Shown here: piece by piece, positions 16,597 to 25,254 of the stretch
Layout of the letters: each line of letters starts with the position of its first letter
Numbering within the stretch: position 1 is the first letter of the stretch
Source: Pseudomonas migulae NBRC 103157
GTDB lineage: Bacteria; Pseudomonadota; Gammaproteobacteria; Pseudomonadales; Pseudomonadaceae
DNA length: 64,000 bases
Direction: 5' to 3'
NCBI RefSeq assembly: GCF_002091715.1
Contig: NZ_BDAG01000029.1
Location: forward strand, 29,169 to 93,168
Program-made: the position numbers and the translations under genes
Notes under the pieces: generated by a model
What the model saw: the letters and a program-made list of their open reading frames with translations, nothing else
Told to the model about the DNA's origin: nothing
Database searches by the model: none

Positions 16597-17559
16597 ATGG
16601 ACTTTTTGCTCGGGTTGTTCAGTCGGGTCACGGGGAGCGAGGAGGTGGGGCGCCTGTTGTTCCTCGGCGCGATCGGTTTGAGTACGGTGCTTGCGGTTGT
16701 CGCCGTGAGCTTGCTGGTAATGGGGCTTCAGGATCCGGTACAGCGTCGTCTGGCGCTGATCAAGCGTGGTCATTTAGGCAACACCGCCGGGCAAGAAGCC
16801 CCGGGTAATCTGCAACTGTTACTGGAGCGGGTCGGCCAGCGTTTTGCCTCGGCCGAATCGGCTCAGACATCCGTCACCCAGACATTGTTGACGCATGCAG
16901 GGTACCGGTCCTCTTCGGCGGTGCAGATGTACTGGGCTGTGCGCTTGATGACGCCGCTGTTATTAGTCGGTATTGCGTTGCTGCTATTGCCGATGATTCC
17001 CAGGGTTTCCCTCGCCATGGGGCTGCTGGCGGTGGTCTTGGCTGCCGGTATCGGATGGTTGCTGCCAGCGCTGTATGTCGCCAAGCGCAAGCAGTTGCGA
17101 CAAGGTCGGTTGCGTGCCGCGTTTCCGGATGCGCTGGATCTGATGGTCGTCTGCGTGGAGTCGGGCCTTGCCTTGCCCACCACGATCGAACGGGTGGCGG
17201 AGGAGATGTCAGTCAGCCAGGTCGAACTGGCTGAAGAACTGGCCTTGGTCAATGCGCAAATCCGCGCGGGCATTTCCAGTACAGCGGCGCTCAAACAACT
17301 GGCTGTGCGCACTGGCCTGGATGACGTACAAGGGCTGGTCAGCCTGTTGGCGCAGAGTATCCGCTTTGGTACCAGCGTGGCCGATACCCTGCGCATCTAT
17401 GCCGATGAATTCCGTGATCGGCGTACTCAGGCCGCCGAAGAGATGGGGGCGAAAATTGGTACCAAGCTGATATTTCCACTGATTTTCTGTCTGTGGCCGA
17501 GCTTCTTTCTGGTCGCTATCGGCCCGGCCTTGATCGGGGTACTCAAAGTATTCGGGTGA
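16597..17559 (+). CDS. tadC: TadC, inner-membrane platform protein
   Basis: A 320-residue T2SSF-domain protein, the TadB partner. It has an N-terminal helix (AIGLSTVLAVVAVSLLVMG), a central membrane pair (LLLVGIALLLLPMIP; LAVVLAAGIGWLLPALYV), the signature FPDALDLMVVCVESGLALPTTIERVAEEM, and a last helix (LIFPLIFCLWPSFFLVAIGPALIGV). GGGAGG precedes the ATG at 16597, 29 bp after tadB. It ends the plus-strand run. Confidence 0.95.
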   Translation: MDFLLGLFSRVTGSEEVGRLLFLGAIGLSTVLAVVAVSLLVMGLQDPVQRRLALIKRGHLGNTAGQEAPGNLQLLLERVGQRFASAESAQTSVTQTLLTHAGYRSSSAVQMYWAVRLMTPLLLVGIALLLLPMIPRVSLAMGLLAVVLAAGIGWLLPALYVAKRKQLRQGRLRAAFPDALDLMVVCVESGLALPTTIERVAEEMSVSQVELAEELALVNAQIRAGISSTAALKQLAVRTGLDDVQGLVSLLAQSIRFGTSVADTLRIYADEFRDRRTQAAEEMGAKIGTKLIFPLIFCLWPSFFLVAIGPALIGVLKVFG

Positions 17560-17764
17560 GGTGAAAACGGGCGGAGGCTATCGAGTGCGATGGCCTTGCC
17601 CCCCGAGGCTGATCTGCACTTTCCTGTCATGGATCCACACATTTCCCGCAGCAGGGTAATCCTGATGCGTAGAGACCATCGCTTTCCTGCACACGACATC
17701 AAGCCCGGCTTTGCAGCCAGGCTACTCTGGACTACGCCAGAGGCTGATCACCCATCGACATGCC
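17560..17764. other. Convergent gap between tadC and the DUF3613 gene
   Basis: 205 bp separate the two convergent parts of the Tad locus. A small hairpin (CTCTGG/CCAGAG, 17725-17742) may serve as a weak terminator. There is no T-tract and no gene is visible. Confidence 0.4.
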
Positions 17765-18034
17765 TCAGTTGCCGCTAGTGATCTCTCCCCCAGTATCCTG
17801 GTCATAAAACTCCGGAATCGGGTAGTTGAAGCTATTCAGCCAGCGCTGCATGGCCAGGTCACGTTCGGCGGCCGAAGCGGTTTGCAGTTCAGGGGAGGCA
17901 ACCACACCTCGAATCTGCAACTGCAACCACTGTTCGGTGCCTTGTTGATACGGCGAAGAGGGGCCCGGCTCAATAGCCCAGGCAGTGGTGGACAGGCAAG
18001 CCATGCACACGATCAACAGCCTTTTGGTATTCAT
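17765..18034 (-). CDS. DUF3613-like small exported protein of the Tad locus
   Basis: An 89-residue protein with a clear signal peptide (MNTKRLLIVCMACLSTTAWA, cut after AWA) and a 69-residue periplasmic domain (GTEQWLQLQIRGVVASP; ERDLAMQRWLNSFNYPIPEFYD). This matches the DUF3613 type often found at the end of Tad/Flp loci after tadD. It starts 18 bp after the tadD stop on the minus strand, so it is co-transcribed with rcpA and tadD. Function is unknown; the context points to a periplasmic or outer-membrane assembly factor. Confidence 0.8.
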   Translation of the reverse strand: MNTKRLLIVCMACLSTTAWAIEPGPSSPYQQGTEQWLQLQIRGVVASPELQTASAAERDLAMQRWLNSFNYPIPEFYDQDTGGEITSGN

Positions 18035-18052
18035 CTCGACTCCTCGTACGTT

Positions 18053-18766
18053 TTACTGGTTCGCACTGGAAGAGGCATCGGCTACCTCTGTCCTGCGATT
18101 CCCCTCGGAAGCCACCACTTTTTTGGCGGAGGCCTTGAGTTTTTCCGCGCGGGTTTGAGCCTCGGCGACTTGCTTGGGGCTCAAGTCGGCGCGGGTCACG
18201 AGGTCAGCAGCCGCCTTCCAGTTATCCTGGTAGATCAGCAGCGTCACCATATTGAGTGCCGCCAGTGTGTTTGCCTGCTTGAGCTCCATGGCGGTCATGA
18301 ACTCAAAGCGTGCTTCAGGGATCCGTCGCTGATTGAGGTAGACGACCCCCAGGTCATTTCGCATCCTGTCGTCGGTGGGGGCCATCTTCACCGCACGCTC
18401 AAGGTGAGTGGCAGCGGTGGCGTTATCATTTTTGGCGGCGGCCAACTGGCCCAGGCCATGTTCCCCTTCAGCCGTCAGACAGGTGCCGAGCAAGCTTTCG
18501 TACAACGGCTGCGCGTCGCCGCTACGCCCCATCATGCGCAGCACCCGAGCCTTGCGCAGGCGAACCTGGACCAGGTTGTCGGGCAAACCTTCCAGGTTCG
18601 CCAGGCTGGCATACAAGCGGCCTTCGTCGGCCATGTTGTCGGCCAGGTTCAGGGCCAGTTCCTGCTCCGAACCGGGCTTGGCACAGCTGGCCGGTCGCGA
18701 AGACAGGCCATTACTGGCACAGCCTGCGAGCATTAATGTCGCCGCTATTGCAATGACTGCTTTCAT
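18053..18766 (-). CDS. tadD: TadD, TPR lipoprotein of the Flp pilus
   Basis: A 237-residue lipoprotein. The lipobox is LMLAGC near residue 16, so an in-frame extension upstream (43 residues) is rejected. Three or four tetratricopeptide units follow (ARVLRMMGRSGDAQPLYESLL; GLGQLAAAKNDNATAATHLERAV; DLGVVYLNQRRIPEARFEFMTA). TadD is thought to act as a pilotin-like factor for the RcpA secretin. AGAGGA precedes the ATG. A 125-bp gap with a strong hairpin separates it from rcpA. RcpB, an outer-membrane partner in some systems, is not recognised here. Confidence 0.92.
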   Translation of the reverse strand: MKAVIAIAATLMLAGCASNGLSSRPASCAKPGSEQELALNLADNMADEGRLYASLANLEGLPDNLVQVRLRKARVLRMMGRSGDAQPLYESLLGTCLTAEGEHGLGQLAAAKNDNATAATHLERAVKMAPTDDRMRNDLGVVYLNQRRIPEARFEFMTAMELKQANTLAALNMVTLLIYQDNWKAAADLVTRADLSPKQVAEAQTRAEKLKASAKKVVASEGNRRTEVADASSSANQ

Positions 18767-18789
18767 CGAATGTCCTCTGGCTACAACAG

Positions 18790-18838
18790 GTTGAACGCCC
18801 GGCCAATGGCTATGAAACTGGCCCGGCAGGCGTTCAAC
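18790..18838 (-). other. Intercistronic inverted repeat between rcpA and tadD
   Basis: The arms GTTGAACGCC (18790-18799) and GGCGTTCAAC (18829-18838) are perfectly complementary, with inner CGGCC/GGCC pairing that extends the stem. The hairpin lies between the rcpA stop and the tadD start, where it could stabilise the secretin message or reduce read-through. It lacks a T-tract. It is not one of the REP sequences seen elsewhere in the window. Confidence 0.75.
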
Positions 18839-18891
18839 GTCACCGTTACGAGTGAGGGTGAGGGTGAGGCAAGTCCGGTTCAGGCTTCTGA

Positions 18892-20115
18892 TCATTGCGA
18901 GAGCCCGCTGAGACTGTCGAAGTCGCCATTTTCCAGGAAAAACATGCGGTAGAAGTTCGGGTCGTAATTGCGCAGCTGTTCACCGGGCAATGACGGTAGT
19001 TGTGCATTGGCAGCCAGTGGCTGGACCAGATGGGGGGTGACGATCATCAGCAGTTCGCGCTCTTCACGGTTGATGGTGTTGTCGCGGAAAAATGCGCCCA
19101 GAACCGGGATATCGCCCAGCCCCGGAAACTTGTTCACCTGGGAGTTGTTGCGGGAGCTGATCAGGCCGCTGATGACGAAGCTTTCGCCGTCGGCCAGGGA
19201 GATGCTGGTATCGGTACGGCGCACGCTCAGGGCCGGGACTATCGTGCCGGCGACGCTCACGGCGTTGGTGAAGTCCAGTTCACTGACTTCCGGCGCCACC
19301 TTCAGCGCGATACGATTTTTCCCGATGATGGTTGGCGTCAGAGTCAGGCGGATACCGAATTCCTTGTACTCGATGGACACGTTATCGCTGCCTGAACTGG
19401 GCACCGGAATCGGTATCTCACCGCCGGCCAGGAAGCTCGCACTCTGCCCGCTGAGCGCTACCAGGCTTGGCCGAGCCAGGGTGTAGGCGAAACCACTGCC
19501 TTCCAGCGCATTGAGCGCCACCAGGGTATTGCCGGTAGCAAATGTGAGGTTGAAGTTGTTGTTATTCACCGGAATCGCCGGCGTGACAATGCCGCCGATG
19601 GAGGGCAAGGTTCTCGGCGAGCCGAACAGGAAGTTGCCACGGGTGCCGAAAATCGAGGCGGAGGCTTCCTTGAGCTTGGTCCGGCTGACTTCGACGAAAC
19701 GGATATCGGTCTGCACCTGGCTCGGCAGCAGCGGGTCGTCGGAGGGCACCGACGGCGCGCTGGTCAGTGCCGATGTGGCTTTACCCTTGACGAACACCAT
19801 GCTTTGGCGCGGCGTTTTCGAACAGGCAGTCCAGACCATCAGGCTGGTGGTCCCCGGTGTCATGCCCGTGAGTATGAACGCGTTGCTGCCGCTGGGTTGC
19901 ACGTCGGCAATTTTCGGGTCACCCACCGCCAGTTGCGTTATCGGAACGGGGCTTCGCATTTCATTCTGCAGCCCCTGACCGACCTCGAAAGTTGTCGACC
20001 AACTGTCCAGTTGCGAACAATTGGCAGGTGCGGCCTGAGCCGCATTCACGCTGAGACCCGTCCAGAACAGGCCATGGATAATTTGCTTGAAAGCGGGCGC
20101 GGGACGAAGGCTCAT
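18892..20115 (-). CDS. rcpA: RcpA/CpaC outer-membrane secretin
   Basis: A 407-residue secretin that forms the pilus pore. A signal peptide ends near NAAQAA. An N-terminal pilus-secretin domain contains ITQLAVGDPKIADVQPSGSNAFILTGMTPGTTSLMVW, typical of CpaC/RcpA. The C-terminal secretin domain has GEIPIPV near residue 235, VEYKEFGIRLTLTP, and the end motif IPVLGAFFRDN near 355. It heads the minus-strand unit rcpA-tadD-DUF3613, convergent with the flp to tadC run, whereas rcpC and rcpA are adjacent in P. aeruginosa. Confidence 0.94.
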   Translation of the reverse strand: MSLRPAPAFKQIIHGLFWTGLSVNAAQAAPANCSQLDSWSTTFEVGQGLQNEMRSPVPITQLAVGDPKIADVQPSGSNAFILTGMTPGTTSLMVWTACSKTPRQSMVFVKGKATSALTSAPSVPSDDPLLPSQVQTDIRFVEVSRTKLKEASASIFGTRGNFLFGSPRTLPSIGGIVTPAIPVNNNNFNLTFATGNTLVALNALEGSGFAYTLARPSLVALSGQSASFLAGGEIPIPVPSSGSDNVSIEYKEFGIRLTLTPTIIGKNRIALKVAPEVSELDFTNAVSVAGTIVPALSVRRTDTSISLADGESFVISGLISSRNNSQVNKFPGLGDIPVLGAFFRDNTINREERELLMIVTPHLVQPLAANAQLPSLPGEQLRNYDPNFYRMFFLENGDFDSLSGLSQ

Positions 20116-21108
20116 TTAGTGCATCCTCACTGGATAGGCCATCTATAGGCAGACTAAGTTGTCTCTGATCACTTCACGGGGATCGGACTATCCCCCCCAA
20201 TGCGCCAGACCACTTATCCGTGGCTTTGGCGTTATTCCTTGCGTGCAACACACGAGCGGGCGCAGTTCGCTGATCTGGCTGGACAGCGAGCGACCTTTGC
20301 TAAAACGGTTTTTAGTGAGGCGGTTATCTGGAGTGCCCGGCAGAGTGATGCTGGCAGTTACGGACGGTACTGTCCGCCAACCTGCCCCCCCCGAAAAATA
20401 AACGGCCATGCAGGTACAGAGCCGGAATACGCCTGCCATGATCATAGTGAGCTAACTCCTTTTGCCAATCTGATCACTGAAGCTAACTTGGAAACTGGAG
20501 CCGTTATGACTTCTTATTGTTTGACGGTAGTTCAATCAAACCAAAGTGCCATGATTTTAGAAAAATCCGGCATATCCCTCCCTTGATCCGCACCGTTGAC
20601 ACTGACCCTTGTAGGAGCCGGCTTGCTGGCGATGGTCGTCAACGATAATGCGTGCTGTCTGGGTCAACGTAGCGCCCTTGCGCCCATCGCCAGCAAGCCG
20701 GCTCCTACAGGTTTTGCTTCAGCTACAGGTGCCCATGATCGGGAACGGCCGCTGTGCCTGCACCAAATCCGGCATATCCCTCCCTTGATCCACGCCGTTG
20801 ACACTGACCCTTGTAGGAGCCGGCTTGCTGGCGATGGTCGTCAACGATAACGCGTGCTGTCTGGTTCAACGTAGCGCCTTTGCGCCCATCGCCAGCAAGC
20901 CGGCTCTTACATCAAACGTCCCAAGTGGTGGACGCAGAACCAGGTTTGGTTGGCTTGGATGATGGCGTGGAGGAAGCGGGTGTGGCGGGGAAAAAACAGT
21001 GGGGATGAAATGAGGATGAGTTTCAGACGGAGCTGCGGGGGATGGCAGATGCCGTTTGACGAGTGAAGCTTGCCCCGGGAGCCGATAGGATCCCGGGGGT
21101 AATTGTCC
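20116..21108. other. Long intergenic region between rcpA and the APC permease
   Basis: This 993-bp region has no supported gene. It carries the rcpA promoter (leftward, near 20116-20250; no clear boxes), a short palindrome CGGACGGTACTGTCCG near 20362-20377, and a tandem duplication of a REP module (20563-20911). Open frames of 80-130 codons in the first half have poor codon use and no family resemblance. The stretch 20912-21108 is the permease 3' flank and shows nothing clear. Confidence 0.6.
20563..20911. repeat. Tandem duplication (period 202 bp) of a REP-pair module
   Basis: A 147-bp unit at 20563-20709 is repeated almost exactly at 20765-20911. Each copy holds an AAATCCGGCATATCCCTCCC leader, GTTGACACTGACC, a REP unit, a GTCAACGATAA spacer with GCGTGCTGTCTGG, and an opposed REP unit. 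A few substitutions separate the copies (for example AATGCG/AACGCG), so the duplication is recent but not immediate. Confidence 0.93.
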
Positions 21109-22593
21109 TTAGTGACGAACCTTCCAGGCATCCCCAGCAGGCGCCGTACCATGGTCATACGGCTTGGCAATCCACATGTAAACCAACCCCAACCCAATCA
21201 CGATCGCCGTGCTTAGCACCATCGCATAGTTGATGTACCACGCCGCGTCCGGCGTGCGCGGCCAGGCCATGTTGATGATGGCGCCGACGCCGTAGACCAG
21301 CGCGCCGACGTTCACCGCCCAACCCCAGGCGCCGAGGGTGAATTTGCCACTCGGTTTCCAGCCTTTCAGGCGTGCATACAGCGCCGCGAGCACGATCATC
21401 TGGAATGCGAGGTAGATGCCGATGGCGGCGAAGCTGACGATGGTGGCCACCGCGTCTTGCAGGAAGAAGCCCAGAATGATGATCAACGCTGGCAGGACGC
21501 CGGAGACGAACAGTGCGGCAACCGGAACCTGGGTTGCAGGTGAAATCTTTTTCAGCAGTGAACTGCCGATGACCATTTCATCCCTGGCGTAGGAATACAG
21601 CAGACGACTCGCTGCCGCTTGCAGGCTGATGACGCAGGAGATGAAGGAAATCATCACCACGCCCATCACCACTTTCGAACCGACCGGGCCGAAGGCGTTG
21701 TTGAGGATGGTGGTGACCGGGTCTTTGTCGGTGCCGTTGATCACGGCTTGCATGTCGGGCACGGCGAGGATCAGCGCCAGGCAGGCGAACATCGCCGCGA
21801 TGCCGCCGATGTAGATGGTCATGCGCATCGCCACCGGGATTTGCTTGCTCGGGTTCGGGGTTTCTTCCGCCACGTCGCCGCAGGCTTCGAAGCCGTAGTA
21901 CAGGAACATCCCCGCCAGCGAGGCGGTGAGGAAGGCCGGCAGGTAGGAGCCATTGATGCTGATGTCGAAGGTGTTGAACAGCACGCTGATCGATTGATGA
22001 CGTTCGAAAATCAACAGGTAAACGCCGACGATCACCGCACCGACCAGTTCGCAGAGGAAGCCGAACATGGCGATTCGCGCCAGCACTTTGGTGCCGCTGA
22101 GGTTGACCAGTGTGGCGAACAACGTCAGCACCAGTGCGATGACAATGTTGGTGTTGTTATTCGGTTCAAAGCCCATCATTGCCGCGAGGTACGGACCGGC
22201 GCCCACGGCAACGGCAGCGATGGTGACGCACAGGGCGATGGAGTAGATCCAGCCGACCATCCACGCCCAGCGCTTGCCCACCAAGCGGCGAGCCCACGGA
22301 TAGACGCCACCGGAAATCGGGAACTGCGAGACCACTTCACCGAAGATCAGGCACACCAGCAACTGGCCGCAACCGACCAGCAAATACGCCCAGAACATCG
22401 GTGGCCCACCGGCGGCCAGGCACAGGCCGAAGAGGGTATAAACCCCTACGACCGGAGAGAGGTAAGTGAAGCCCAGGGCGAAGTTTTCCCACAGGCTCAT
22501 GCTGCGGTTGAAGTTGGAGGTGTAACCCAGCTTGCGCAGTTGCTCGGCATCGCTGTCGATGGCGACTGCGGTGAGTTCGGGTAGTGCACTCAT
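21109..22593 (-). CDS. APC-superfamily amino acid/polyamine permease
   Basis: A 494-residue inner-membrane transporter with about 12 hydrophobic segments. The N-terminal GFTYLSPVVGVYTLFGLCLAAGG and the following SQFPISGGVYPWARRLVGKRWAWMVGW match the amino acid/choline branch of the APC superfamily. It lies after the ydcS-ydcW-like genes on the same strand, separated by a 39-bp-arm REP palindrome. Context suggests uptake of putrescine, GABA or a related amine, but specificity is not readable from sequence. The ATG at 22593 is clear. Confidence 0.88.
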   Translation of the reverse strand: MSALPELTAVAIDSDAEQLRKLGYTSNFNRSMSLWENFALGFTYLSPVVGVYTLFGLCLAAGGPPMFWAYLLVGCGQLLVCLIFGEVVSQFPISGGVYPWARRLVGKRWAWMVGWIYSIALCVTIAAVAVGAGPYLAAMMGFEPNNNTNIVIALVLTLFATLVNLSGTKVLARIAMFGFLCELVGAVIVGVYLLIFERHQSISVLFNTFDISINGSYLPAFLTASLAGMFLYYGFEACGDVAEETPNPSKQIPVAMRMTIYIGGIAAMFACLALILAVPDMQAVINGTDKDPVTTILNNAFGPVGSKVVMGVVMISFISCVISLQAAASRLLYSYARDEMVIGSSLLKKISPATQVPVAALFVSGVLPALIIILGFFLQDAVATIVSFAAIGIYLAFQMIVLAALYARLKGWKPSGKFTLGAWGWAVNVGALVYGVGAIINMAWPRTPDAAWYINYAMVLSTAIVIGLGLVYMWIAKPYDHGTAPAGDAWKVRH

Positions 22594-22749
22594 AGTGTGT
22601 TAGCTCCGGAAAATCGGCAGATTTCGGATGTCCGAAACCGTGGCGGCGCCTTGGCGGTGCTGCCCGGATCGGTGGTTATTGTTTTGTTTGTCTGCGTTGA
22701 AGCCTGGAGGTGCGTGTTGCCGGTTTCTGCCTTGAAACCGCGGTGACGC

Positions 22750-22842
22750 CATCGCCAGCAAGCCGGCTCCTACGGTGGTTTGTGTCGTGCGCCATGAATG
22801 TGTACGACACAAACCACCGTAGGAGCCGGCTTGCTGGCGATG
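22750..22842. repeat. REP palindrome with 39-bp perfect arms
   Basis: Arms 22750-22788 and 22804-22842 are perfectly complementary around a 15-bp loop. The outer part is the GAGCCGGCTTGCTGGCGATG type; the inner ACGGTGGTTTGTGTCGT part is not REP core but is still perfectly mirrored. It lies between the aldehyde dehydrogenase stop and the permease start and probably acts as an mRNA boundary. Confidence 0.93.
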
Positions 22843-22845
22843 CTT

Positions 22846-24270
22846 TTAATGCTTGAACATCACATGCCGCACAACGGTGTAATCCTCCAGCCCATACATC
22901 GACATGTCCTTCCCGTACCCGGACAATTTCTGACCGCCGTGGGGCATTTCGCTGACCAGCATGAAGTGCGTGTTCACCCAGGTGCAGCCGTACTGCAAGC
23001 GCGCCGACAGGCGATGCGCGCGGCCAACGTCGGCGGTCCACACCGACGACGCCAGGCCGTAGTCCGAATCGTTGGCCCAGCCGAGCACCTGCGCTTCATC
23101 GGTGAATTTGGTCACCGACACCACCGGGCCGAACACTTCGCGGCGGACGATTTCGTCGTCCTGCTGTGCATCGGCCAGCACCGTCGGTTCGAAGAAGAAG
23201 CCGTTGCCTTCAACTGCCTTGCCGCCAGTGATCAGGCGGATGTGCGGTTGCGCCACGGCGCGGTCGACGAACCCGGCTACCCGGTCGCGGTGCTGCGCGG
23301 TGATCAGTGGCCCGAGTTCGGTCGACGGGTCATCCTGCAGGCCATACTTGATGCTGCTGACCGCTGCGCCGAGCTTCTCGACGAATGTCTCGTAGATGCC
23401 TTCCTGCGCGTAGATGCGGCAGGCGGCGGTGCAGTCCTGGCCGGCGTTGTAGAAACCGAAGGTGCGAATGCCTTCGACAGCGGCGTCGATGTCGGCGTCG
23501 TCGAAGATGATCACCGGGGCTTTGCCGCCCAGTTCCATGTGCATGCGCTTGACGCTGCTGGCGGTGCTGGAAATGATGTTCGAACCGGTGGCGATCGATC
23601 CGGTCAGTGACACCATGCGCACTTTCGGGTGGGTGACCAGCGGGCTACCGACGGTAGGACCACGGCCGAACACCAGGTTGAGCACGCCGGCCGGGAAGAT
23701 TTCCGACGCCAGTTGCGCCAGGCGCAACGCGGTCAGCGGGGTCTGTTCCGACGGTTTGAGCACCACGGTGTTCCCGGCGGCGAGGGCCGGGGCGATTTTC
23801 CAGGCGACCATCATCAGCGGGTAGTTCCACGGCGCGATGGAGGCGATCACGCCCACCGGATCGCGGCGGATCATCGAGGTGTGGCCGGCCAGGTATTCAC
23901 CGCCGGCCGAGCCGCTCATGCAACGGCTGGCGCCGGCGAAGAAACGGAACACGTCGGCAATCGCCGGGATCTCGTCGTTCAGCGCGGCGCTGTAGGGTTT
24001 GCCGCAGTTATCGGATTCGAGTTTGGCCAGCTCTTCGCCGTGGGCTTCGATGGCGTCGGCGAGTTTGAGCAAGAGCAGCGAGCGCTCTTTCGGCGGGGTG
24101 TGCGACCAGCTGTCGAACGCGGCGTCGGCGGCCCGTACAGCAGAGTCGACCTGGGCTTCGCTGGCTTCGTTGATTTCCACCAGCACGCGACCGAGGGCCG
24201 GGTTGAACACCGGTTGGGCGGGGCCTTCGCCGTCGATGAGTTGGCCGTTGATCAAGAGTTTGGTTTGCAT
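22846..24270 (-). CDS. patD: Gamma-aminobutyraldehyde dehydrogenase (PatD/YdcW-like)
   Basis: A 474-residue NAD-dependent aldehyde dehydrogenase, the same length as E. coli YdcW/PatD, which oxidises 4-aminobutanal from putrescine to GABA. It has SIAPWNYPLMM (cofactor-site Asn), VVLKPSEQTPL, the catalytic Glu in MELGGKAPVII, and the catalytic Cys in NAGQDCTAACR. The ATG at 24270 follows AGAGGACAACGCC; an in-frame extension of 31 residues upstream is not family-like. It lies downstream of a ydcSTUV-like ABC importer on the same strand, the arrangement known from E. coli ydcSTUVW. An A-rich AAAAATAA about 23 bp before the start could be a Hfq/Crc target. Confidence 0.9.
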   Translation of the reverse strand: MQTKLLINGQLIDGEGPAQPVFNPALGRVLVEINEASEAQVDSAVRAADAAFDSWSHTPPKERSLLLLKLADAIEAHGEELAKLESDNCGKPYSAALNDEIPAIADVFRFFAGASRCMSGSAGGEYLAGHTSMIRRDPVGVIASIAPWNYPLMMVAWKIAPALAAGNTVVLKPSEQTPLTALRLAQLASEIFPAGVLNLVFGRGPTVGSPLVTHPKVRMVSLTGSIATGSNIISSTASSVKRMHMELGGKAPVIIFDDADIDAAVEGIRTFGFYNAGQDCTAACRIYAQEGIYETFVEKLGAAVSSIKYGLQDDPSTELGPLITAQHRDRVAGFVDRAVAQPHIRLITGGKAVEGNGFFFEPTVLADAQQDDEIVRREVFGPVVSVTKFTDEAQVLGWANDSDYGLASSVWTADVGRAHRLSARLQYGCTWVNTHFMLVSEMPHGGQKLSGYGKDMSMYGLEDYTVVRHVMFKH

Positions 24271-24315
24271 GGCGTTGTCCTCTTTGAATCTATTATTTTT
24301 CTCTGGAGAAACCGG

Positions 24316-24413
24316 ATCCTGTAGGAGCTGGCTTGCTAGCGATCGCGGTGTGTCAGCCCACATCTATGTTGAACGTCAGTCAGTAATCGCTAGCAAGCCA
24401 GCTCCGACAGGAT
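24316..24413. repeat. REP-like inverted pair (GAGCTGGCTTGCTAGCGAT variant)
   Basis: Arms 24316-24343 and 24386-24413 are complementary apart from one position. The core differs from the other REPs (GCTAGC in place of GCTGGC). It lies between the dehydrogenase and permease genes of the polyamine operon. Confidence 0.85.
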
Positions 24414-24444
24414 TGGGTTCGCACACTGGGATCGGTGTTCTTCG

Positions 24445-25254
24445 TTACTTCCCGCCACTCCCCGCCACGCTCTCACCGCCGCGGGTCAGGTAATAGGCGC
24501 CGAGAATCGGCAGCATGGTCACCATCATCACCAGCATCGCGACGACGTTGGTCACCGGCACGTCCCGTGGGCGGCTGAGCTGGTTGAGCAGCCACAGCGG
24601 CAGGGTGCGTTCATGGCCGGCGGTGAAGGTGGTGACGATGATTTCGTCGAACGACAGTGCAAACGCGAGCATGCCGCCGGCGAGCAATGCCGAGCCAAGG
24701 TTCGGCAGGACGATGTAGCGGAAGGTCTGCCAGCCATCGGCACCGAGGTCCATCGAGGCTTCGATCAAGCTGTGCGATGTACGGCGCAAACGGGCGATGA
24801 CGTTGTTGTAGACGATCACCACACAGAAGGTCGCGTGCCCGACGATGATGGTGAACATTCCCGGCTCGATCCCCAGCGTCTTGAACGTCGCCAGCAGCGC
24901 GATCCCGGTGATGATCCCCGGCAATGCGATGGGCAAAATCAGCATCAGCGAGATGCCTTGTTTGCCGAAAAAATCCCGACGGTACAACGCTGCCGATGCC
25001 AGCGTGCCAAGCACCAGTGCGATCAACGTGGCGACGGAGGCGATCTGCAGCGACAGCTTGATCGCTTCCAGCACGTCCGGTCGCGAGAACGCCACGCCGA
25101 TCCACTTCAGGGTGAAACCCTTGGGCGGAAAACTGAACGCCGCGTCTTCGGTGTTGAAGGCGTACAGGAAGATGATCAGGATCGGGAAGTGCAGAAACAC
25201 CAATCCGCCCCAGGCAGCAATGCGCAGACCCAATGAAGCTTTCTCAGAGTGCAT
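24445..25254 (-). CDS. ydcV: ABC transporter permease, polyamine type (YdcV/PotC-like)
   Basis: A 269-residue inner-membrane permease with six predicted helices. The cytoplasmic EAA loop that contacts the ATPase is EASMDLGADGWQTFRYIVLP near residue 160. The PotC-type N-terminus FLHFPILIIFLYAFN is present. It overlaps the upstream permease by 11 bp. Together with the ATPase, the second permease and the binding protein it makes a complete spermidine/putrescine-type importer. Confidence 0.92.
   Translation of the reverse strand: MHSEKASLGLRIAAWGGLVFLHFPILIIFLYAFNTEDAAFSFPPKGFTLKWIGVAFSRPDVLEAIKLSLQIASVATLIALVLGTLASAALYRRDFFGKQGISLMLILPIALPGIITGIALLATFKTLGIEPGMFTIIVGHATFCVVIVYNNVIARLRRTSHSLIEASMDLGADGWQTFRYIVLPNLGSALLAGGMLAFALSFDEIIVTTFTAGHERTLPLWLLNQLSRPRDVPVTNVVAMLVMMVTMLPILGAYYLTRGGESVAGSGGK

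Noticed and set aside
20159..20586. Short open frames (80 and 128 codons) in the rcpA-permease gap
   Set aside because: Rare codons, no ribosome site, no homologue pattern; they overlap each other in different frames.
20563..20911. Repeated units considered as a CRISPR array
   Set aside because: Only two long copies exist, each containing an inverted REP pair; no short regular repeats with unique spacers and no cas genes.
22750..22842. Large palindrome considered as a transposon end or attachment site
   Set aside because: No transposase or integrase gene lies nearby and no target duplication is visible; the core matches the REP family found all over the window.
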